Part shown: piece after piece, positions 5,113 to 9,683 of the stretch | Layout of the letters: each line of letters opens with the position of its first letter | Numbering within the stretch: position 1 is the first letter of the stretch | From: Actinomycetota bacterium | GTDB taxonomy: Bacteria > Actinomycetota > Aquicultoria > Aquicultorales > Aquicultoraceae | DNA length: 9,683 bases | Assembly: GCA_030017355.1 (NCBI GenBank) | Contig: JASEIR010000083.1 | Location: 1-9,683, forward strand | Direction of reading: 5' to 3' | Notes under the pieces: model-generated | Seen by the model: the letters and a program-made list of their open reading frames with translations, nothing else | What the model was told of the DNA's origin: nothing | Database searches by the model: none | Made by a program: the position numbers and the translations under genes

Positions 5113-6372
5113 GTGAATTATCGCAAATATTTATTTTTTGCAATCTTATTATTGATGGTATTGTCGATGGTTTTAGCTGGTTGTGCCTCTTCTGACAATA
5201 AACAAGCCTCTACTGTTGGAGAAGGGCAAAATAGCGAGTGCATAAGCTGCCACAAAGAAGTAACACCGGGCATAGTCAAACAGTACCTTGAAGGAAAAAT
5301 GGCAAAAGCTGGTGTTGATTGCTCTAATTGCCACGGTTCGAGTCACAAATCAAAAGATGATGCTAAATTTGCGGAGATGCCAACCGCCGAAACCTGCGAG
5401 AAATGCCACAAAGACCAAGTAAAACAATTTGAATCAGGCAAGCATAACCTCGCATGGATTGCAGCAAGTGCTATGCCTATGTGGGCCCATCAGCCAAAAC
5501 CAGTTGTTGGTGATGGTTATAAGGGTTGCTCGGGCTGTCACAAGATAGGCACTAAACAGGGCCAGGATGAGACCGCATTTCGCTACGGGAGCGGCCAATG
5601 TGATTCTTGCCATACAAGGCATAGCTTCAAGAAATCTGAGGCGCAAGATCCAAGAGCTTGTATGACATGCCACATGGGGTTTGATCATCCGCAATGGGAA
5701 ATGTGGTCGACCTCTAAACACGGAACTATATGGCAAATTGAAGGCAAAGACTCAAAACGGGCACCTACCTGCCAGACTTGCCACATGCCGAAAGGTGATC
5801 ACGCAGTAAATACCGCATGGGGGTTCCTAGCCCTAAGACTTCCAGAAGACGATAAAGACTGGTTCAACGATAGGGTAACTATTCTGCAAGCACTTGGGGT
5901 CTTAGATGAGAAAGGCAACCCAACGGCTAGGCTTGAGCTAGTCAAAGCAGGAAAAGTTGCAAGGCTGACCAAAGAGGAATTTGACAAAGAAAGAGACAAG
6001 ATGATTAAAGTCTGCGCCGATTGTCATAGTAAATCCTATGCAGAGCAGCAATTGCAAGCATCTGATATGACCATTAAAGAAGCTGATAGGCTCTTTGCCG
6101 AGGCAATTAGAGAAGTCCAGGGTTTATATAGAGATGGCATCCTTAAAAAGCCGGCAAATTGGGACTTTGCGCCAGATCTACTTCAGTTCTATGAGGCAAA
6201 AAGCTCGGTTGAGCAAGATCTTTATGTAATGTTTTTGGAATATAGAATGCGGGTTTTCCAGGGAGCTTTCCATAACAATCCCGATTATATGCATTGGTAC
6301 GGCTGGGCTCCAATGAAAGAAACCTTACAAAAGATAAAAGACGAGGCACAAAGGCTTCGAGCTGGTAAATAA
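5113..6372 (+). CDS. haoA: Octaheme c-type cytochrome, hydroxylamine-oxidoreductase (HAO) family, lipoprotein
   Basis: Eight CxxCH heme c motifs begin at Cys43, 70, 95, 139, 163, 183, 220 and 301, the octaheme count of HAO. Other family-like segments are CDSCHTRHSF (163-172), CMTCHMGFDHPQWEMWSTSK (183-202), CQTCHMPKGDHAVNTAWGF (220-238) and the C-terminal FHNNPDYMHWYGWAP (386-400). Asp191-His192 resembles the active-site Asp-His pair; Tyr392 and Tyr396 are candidates for the HAO cross-link Tyr, which some reductive members lack. A lipoprotein signal peptide (residues 1-23, lipobox LAGC, Cys24) places it anchored outside the membrane. GTG 5113 lies six bases after AGGAGG. It may oxidise hydroxylamine or, more likely in an anaerobe, reduce hydroxylamine, nitrite or NO. 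No NapC/NrfH-type partner is nearby. A Crp/Fnr-type operator precedes it. Family is confident; direction of catalysis is inference. Confidence 0.88.
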   Translation: MNYRKYLFFAILLLMVLSMVLAGCASSDNKQASTVGEGQNSECISCHKEVTPGIVKQYLEGKMAKAGVDCSNCHGSSHKSKDDAKFAEMPTAETCEKCHKDQVKQFESGKHNLAWIAASAMPMWAHQPKPVVGDGYKGCSGCHKIGTKQGQDETAFRYGSGQCDSCHTRHSFKKSEAQDPRACMTCHMGFDHPQWEMWSTSKHGTIWQIEGKDSKRAPTCQTCHMPKGDHAVNTAWGFLALRLPEDDKDWFNDRVTILQALGVLDEKGNPTARLELVKAGKVARLTKEEFDKERDKMIKVCADCHSKSYAEQQLQASDMTIKEADRLFAEAIREVQGLYRDGILKKPANWDFAPDLLQFYEAKSSVEQDLYVMFLEYRMRVFQGAFHNNPDYMHWYGWAPMKETLQKIKDEAQRLRAGK

Positions 6373-6447
6373 AAAACTCGCCCGTTAGCTTAGACAGAGG
6401 TAATTATGGATCCAATTATCTTCGCTAGCTACTGGAACTCCCGAAGT

Positions 6448-6488
6448 AGGTAGCACCGTAGTGACTACTATGATGCTACCTTTATTTA
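6448..6488 (+). terminator. Candidate terminator of the cytochrome gene
   Basis: AGGTAGCA (6448-6455) pairs with TGCTACCT (6474-6481). Inside, GTAG (6458-6461) pairs with CTAC (6465-6468) around a 3-nt loop, with a small internal bulge. TTTATTT follows on the + strand. It lies 75 bases after the stop codon. The bulge and broken T tract make it a moderate candidate. Confidence 0.5.
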
Positions 6489-6710
6489 TCGATAGATTCT
6501 ACAATAAAGCTTACCCAGCCTGTTCTTGGCTATACTAAAAACGCATCAGAATAGCCGCGCAGCATCCAGTTGAATTAGCATATAGCGATACTATTCTTCA
6601 AATAGCGATCCTTTTGGAGGTTAAGATTATTTATATTATCCCTGGATTTCGCAATGTTTGCGATAGAACTAGTTATCTTATTGCTAAGATTTGCGATGGT
6701 TTCTCCTAGG

Positions 6711-6736
6711 CTTGATATAAAATCTTGATATAAAAT
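6711..6736. repeat. 13-bp exact tandem duplication
   Basis: CTTGATATAAAAT occurs twice with no gap (6711-6723 and 6724-6736). A 13-bp unit is not a multiple of three, so it would shift any reading frame crossing it. This argues that the stretch is non-coding or that a frame was recently altered. Confidence 0.8.
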
Positions 6737-6836
6737 CGCTAGATTGCCCAGTACTATTGCGACCAGTCCAGGGGGCTTATTACTATTAGCCATATTTGCT
6801 TGGCTCTGCCCATATGCCACCTCGCCGGCAAATACA

Positions 6837-9500
6837 TTAAGAGGCAATCCTAAATAAAAGTTTTCGAACCTCCATCCATAATGTCGAGATAAATGCAACC
6901 CCAATAGCTAGCGCCCACTGGCCAAAAGTAAGAAATGTAAGCTTAAGAGCAGGATGAAAAACTGATATGGTTACTACCAGTACTGCAACAATTATTGCCG
7001 ATACCGCCCAGATAACCATGGGCTTGTTGCTGAGTAATCCAAGCCTTAGAACAGGCTCCTTATCCGATCTCATGTTAAAAGCAAGAAAGATGTGCGTAAA
7101 TATCCAGGTTGTAAAAGCTGTGGTTTGAGCAACCACAGTGCTACCGGTATTAAAAAGTACAATTAGATAGGTGAAAGACACTGATGCAAAAAGAACTAGC
7201 GCACCGGTAAAAATAGCTATAAGCATCGGTCGATCAATAAATCGCTCGCTTGGTTTTCTTGGTGTCCGCTTCATTATATCCGGCGCCTCCGGTTCAGCAA
7301 CAAAAGCTGCTGATGCGCCAAGGTCCATAAAAAGTTCGAGAACAATGATTTGAATTGGCGCAAATGGAAGAGCAATCCCAGCTAGAATTGGCAGTAAAAA
7401 CAATAATATTAAACCAAGTTTTACAGCCAAGTAATAGCGAACACCCTTACGAAGATTATCAAAAATTTTTCGGCCGCCGCGCACGGCAAATTCAATTGTT
7501 GAAAAATTGTCATCTGTAAGAACCATATCCGCTGCCTCGCGCGCAACATCAGTGCCGGTCTCTCCCATTGCAATACCTATATTTGCCTGGCTGAGAGCTG
7601 GCGCGTCGTTAATCCCATCACCTGTAACAGCAATAACATGGCCGCTAAGTTGCGCAGCATTTACAATCCTTAATTTATCTTCAGGTGTTATCCGGGCGAA
7701 AACCGACATGCTCTTGATTGCATTTTGCAACTCAGAATCGCTCATTGATTTAAGTTTATCGCTGGTTATAAAGTCATGATCGGTGCTGATTCCAACATCC
7801 CTGGCTATTGCTAGAGCCGTTGGTGCATAATCACCTGTCATCATCAAAATACGAATGCCCGCCTCCTTGGTTTCACGGACCGCCTCTGCTACATTATGCC
7901 TTGGCGGGTCAAGAAACCCAGCGAGCCCTACATATGTTATGTTGTTCTCTGCTTCCTCGCGTGAGACTAATTCGCCCTCGCCTATTTTCTTGTATGCAAA
8001 AGCTAACATCCTTAAGCCTTTGGAGGCCAGCATATCAACCTTCTCCAGCTCCTCTTTTTTCTTAGAAGGTGTTAGCTCCATTACACCAGATTCTGTTTCA
8101 TAATTTGTTGACCTACTTAAGATAGCCTCTGGTGCACCCTTGGTGAAAACAAAGCGGTTGCCGCCCAAAGCAAAAACTCCTGTCATCAGCTTTATGTCGC
8201 TATCAAAACCAAACTCTTCCACAGTATTAAATCTGTTTCGGATGGCTTGGGGATCTTTGCCGGCTTTAGTAGCCGCCTCAATAAGCGCCACTTCCATTGG
8301 ATCGCCAACATAATTAAGCATCCCATTTACCTTCTGCAAAACGGCATCGTTTACAAGCACTCCTATCTCAAGAAGCATAGTCGCAACCCTTCCAACTTTG
8401 CCTTCTTTAAAATCAATCATGCCATCAGCAGAAATATGGGAAAGGACCATGCGATTCTCAGTAATTGTGCCGGTCTTGTCGGTAGCAATCATGGTAACAC
8501 TACCCAGCGTCTCGGCAGCTTTCAGGCGTTTTACTAAAGCGTTATGACGAGATAATTGCAGAGCGCCAAGCCCTAATACCATTGTGATTATGATGGGCAT
8601 CTCCTCTGGGATTGTTGCAAAAGCAAGACTTAAGCCCGTAAGTATCATCTCCTGAAGCCCTCTTCCTTGAACGATGCCGACTAATGGTATAAAAATGCTG
8701 AAGGCAGTGGCAACCCAAATAAGATAGCTAGAGAGCTCACGCATAGCAAGCTGGAGCGGAGTTTTCGGCTCTTTGGATTCACGAACCAGCCCAGTGATAT
8801 GGCCAAGCTCCGTTGCCATGCCAGTTGCCAGAACTACTGCCCTCCCCTTTCCTCTGGTAACAACCGTGCCTGCAAATACTTCATTTGTGCGCTCGCCTAG
8901 CGGTGCACCTTTTGGTGGCTTTGCCTTAGCGCTTTTTGGAACTGGAACAGATTCACCTGTTAACGCAGATTCATCGACCTCTAAGCCGTATGATTCAACA
9001 AGATAAGCATCTGCTTGAATTCGCTCACCCACTCTTATGATTAAGATATCGCCAGGCACTATATCTTCAGTTGGAATCTCTTGGGGATGCCCATCTCTTA
9101 TAACAGGCGCAAGAGGTGCAGATAGCTTTTTTAATGCCTCAATTGCTTTTTTTGCCCGGTATTCGTTAAAGACTTCAGCTGAGACAAGCGCGATGACTAC
9201 AAACACGATAGTCACGGTATCGATAAGTTTGCCAAAAACACTGTAAAAGACGGCTACAATGAGAAGCAAGACAATTAGCGGTTCTCGTATTTCTTCCAGA
9301 AATATATCAACAAACGTTACAGGCTTGCGTTCTACAAGCCTGTTGGGGCCAAACCTCGCCAATCTCTCCTGGGCTTCGTCGCTAGTAAGACCTTTATTTG
9401 GATCTGTATTAAGTAAATCTGCCGCCTTGGCTTCAGATTGTTTTTCTACTCTAGCTTTAGATTGCTTCTCTGCATTGCCGTCAGATCGCTTATCTAGCAC
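6837..9500 (-). CDS. P-type cation-transporting ATPase (P2-like)
   Basis: ATP-driven cation pump in the cytoplasmic membrane, complete at 887 aa. In order: N-terminal cation-ATPase domain (about 25-95), actuator domain with TGES (181-184), M4 motif PEEMP (298-302), phosphorylation motif DKTGT with Asp341, nucleotide-binding KGAPE (454-458), MTGD (554-557), hinge TGDGINDAP (626-634), then a C-terminal membrane block from about 685. M1/M2 lie near 70-110, M3/M4 near 257-312 and at least six segments after 685. Relative to SERCA by eye, Glu309 (E299) and Asp800 (D726) are kept, but M5 has Lys694 and Leu697 where Asn768 and Glu771 sit, so Ca2+ transport should not be assumed. GTG 9500 follows GGGGTGG by eight bases. 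Residues 11-25 contain a short repeat of EKQS. It converges on the cytochrome gene. Confidence 0.93.
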   Translation of the reverse strand: MLDKRSDGNAEKQSKARVEKQSEAKAADLLNTDPNKGLTSDEAQERLARFGPNRLVERKPVTFVDIFLEEIREPLIVLLLIVAVFYSVFGKLIDTVTIVFVVIALVSAEVFNEYRAKKAIEALKKLSAPLAPVIRDGHPQEIPTEDIVPGDILIIRVGERIQADAYLVESYGLEVDESALTGESVPVPKSAKAKPPKGAPLGERTNEVFAGTVVTRGKGRAVVLATGMATELGHITGLVRESKEPKTPLQLAMRELSSYLIWVATAFSIFIPLVGIVQGRGLQEMILTGLSLAFATIPEEMPIIITMVLGLGALQLSRHNALVKRLKAAETLGSVTMIATDKTGTITENRMVLSHISADGMIDFKEGKVGRVATMLLEIGVLVNDAVLQKVNGMLNYVGDPMEVALIEAATKAGKDPQAIRNRFNTVEEFGFDSDIKLMTGVFALGGNRFVFTKGAPEAILSRSTNYETESGVMELTPSKKKEELEKVDMLASKGLRMLAFAYKKIGEGELVSREEAENNITYVGLAGFLDPPRHNVAEAVRETKEAGIRILMMTGDYAPTALAIARDVGISTDHDFITSDKLKSMSDSELQNAIKSMSVFARITPEDKLRIVNAAQLSGHVIAVTGDGINDAPALSQANIGIAMGETGTDVAREAADMVLTDDNFSTIEFAVRGGRKIFDNLRKGVRYYLAVKLGLILLFLLPILAGIALPFAPIQIIVLELFMDLGASAAFVAEPEAPDIMKRTPRKPSERFIDRPMLIAIFTGALVLFASVSFTYLIVLFNTGSTVVAQTTAFTTWIFTHIFLAFNMRSDKEPVLRLGLLSNKPMVIWAVSAIIVAVLVVTISVFHPALKLTFLTFGQWALAIGVAFISTLWMEVRKLLFRIAS

Positions 9501-9559
9501 CTAAATTTCCACCCCAGCTTTTCTTTTTCCCCTTTTACTCTTTTTCGTTTCTCTTTCTT

Positions 9560-9623
9560 TCTGCAGAAAACTTTCACCTCTTTTTTTGCGCTAATCTGCC
9601 GACAACTTTTACCTCTTTTTTGC
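9560..9623 (-). repeat. Imperfect tandem repeat (35-bp period) upstream of the ATPase
   Basis: Two copies, 9560-9589 and 9595-9623, share TCTGC-GA-AACTTT-ACCTC followed by a T run and GC, differing at three bases and one T. A third, more degenerate copy may follow to about 9650. On the minus strand each reads as a purine run, then GAGGTGAAAGTT and GCAGA. It lies 60-125 bases before the ATPase start. It could hold regulator binding sites or leader RNA. Apart from an open frame of 14 sense codons plus a TAA at the right edge (9639-9683, -), no gene is seen in 9501-9683. Confidence 0.6.
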
Positions 9624-9683
9624 AGACAATTTTCTTCTTTAGACATGCAAAGGCGTATCCATAGAAAAACCGCTCAATAAGAG

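Larger units (their letters stand above)
6373..6836. other. Gene-poor 464-nt stretch between the convergent cytochrome and ATPase genes
   Basis: It contains a hairpin (6448-6481) that could end the cytochrome transcript, an exact 13-bp tandem duplication (6711-6736) and two ATAGCGAT words 20 bp apart (near 6582 and 6602). An open frame on the minus strand (6575-6904, 109 codons) overlaps the ATPase 3' end by 68 bases and has a coiled-coil-like Asn/Ile-rich tail. It has no recognisable family and no proper ribosome binding site, so it is not called a gene. No RNA gene was recognised. Confidence 0.5.

Noticed and set aside
6575..6904. 109-codon minus-strand frame with an Asn/Ile-rich coiled-coil-like tail
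   Set aside because: It overlaps the ATPase 3' end by 68 bases, lacks a proper ribosome binding site, resembles no family I know and is crossed by a 13-bp tandem duplication that is not a multiple of three.
9498..9578. 27-codon minus-strand frame from the GTG in GAGGTGAAAG, ending in a TAG that overlaps the ATPase start
   Set aside because: The purine-rich strand makes long stop-free Lys/Arg/Glu runs by chance, and no separate ribosome binding site precedes it.
9639..9683. Open minus-strand frame of 14 codons ending in TAA at the right edge
   Set aside because: It could be the C-terminus of a preceding gene, but it is too short to recognise or support.

Overview
The window looks like bacterial chromosome from an anaerobic or microaerobic lineage. 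The DNA is AT-leaning, genes are tightly packed, purine-rich AGGAGG-type ribosome binding sites are frequent, and GTG and TTG starts are common (csp TTG, cytochrome GTG, ATPase GTG). A lipid-anchored multiheme cytochrome c, a hemerythrin-PAS protein of the DUF438 kind and a zinc alcohol dehydrogenase fit a Gram-positive-type or deep-branching anaerobe (Firmicutes or Actinomycetota-like). The sequence alone does not fix the taxon.

Layout. Positions 1-501 (-) hold the N-terminal 167 codons of an erythromycin-esterase-family protein that runs off the left edge. A divergent intergenic region with a strong hairpin (651-681) and an SD-occluding hairpin (724-757) leads to a 68-aa cold-shock protein (769-975, +), closed by an intrinsic terminator. 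Next on + are an exported Ala/Thr/Pro-rich lytic transglycosylase (1209-2408) and a hemerythrin-PAS protein (2574-3638). A REP-like inverted repeat (3645-3714) sits at the convergence with a zinc alcohol dehydrogenase (3717-4718, -). A 394-nt divergent region precedes an octaheme, hydroxylamine-oxidoreductase-like lipoprotein cytochrome (5113-6372, +). It converges, across a 464-nt gene-poor stretch, on an 887-aa P-type cation ATPase (6837-9500, -). The right edge holds a tandem repeat upstream of the ATPase.

The most interesting pattern is regulatory. The hemerythrin-PAS gene has two Crp/Fnr-type palindromes (TTGAC-N4-ATCAA) exactly 40 bp apart, the nearer one centred about -41.5 from a plausible start point. 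The octaheme cytochrome has a 16-bp perfect palindrome with the same half-sites (TTGAC-TTAA-GTCAA), also about 41-45 bp upstream of a plausible start point. I saw this motif nowhere else in the window. The inference is that both genes belong to one Crp/Fnr-family regulon: a di-iron NO/O2-responsive protein and a hydroxylamine/nitrite/NO-handling cytochrome, i.e. a small nitrosative-stress or N-oxide reduction module, possibly of a kind not yet described in this lineage.

Secondary points are loss of the conserved Glu in the esterase GExxH motif, atypical ion-site residues in the ATPase, an orphan perfect Shine-Dalgarno sequence in the cytochrome leader, and a repeated GAGGTGAAAGTT-like motif upstream of both minus-strand genes adh and the ATPase.
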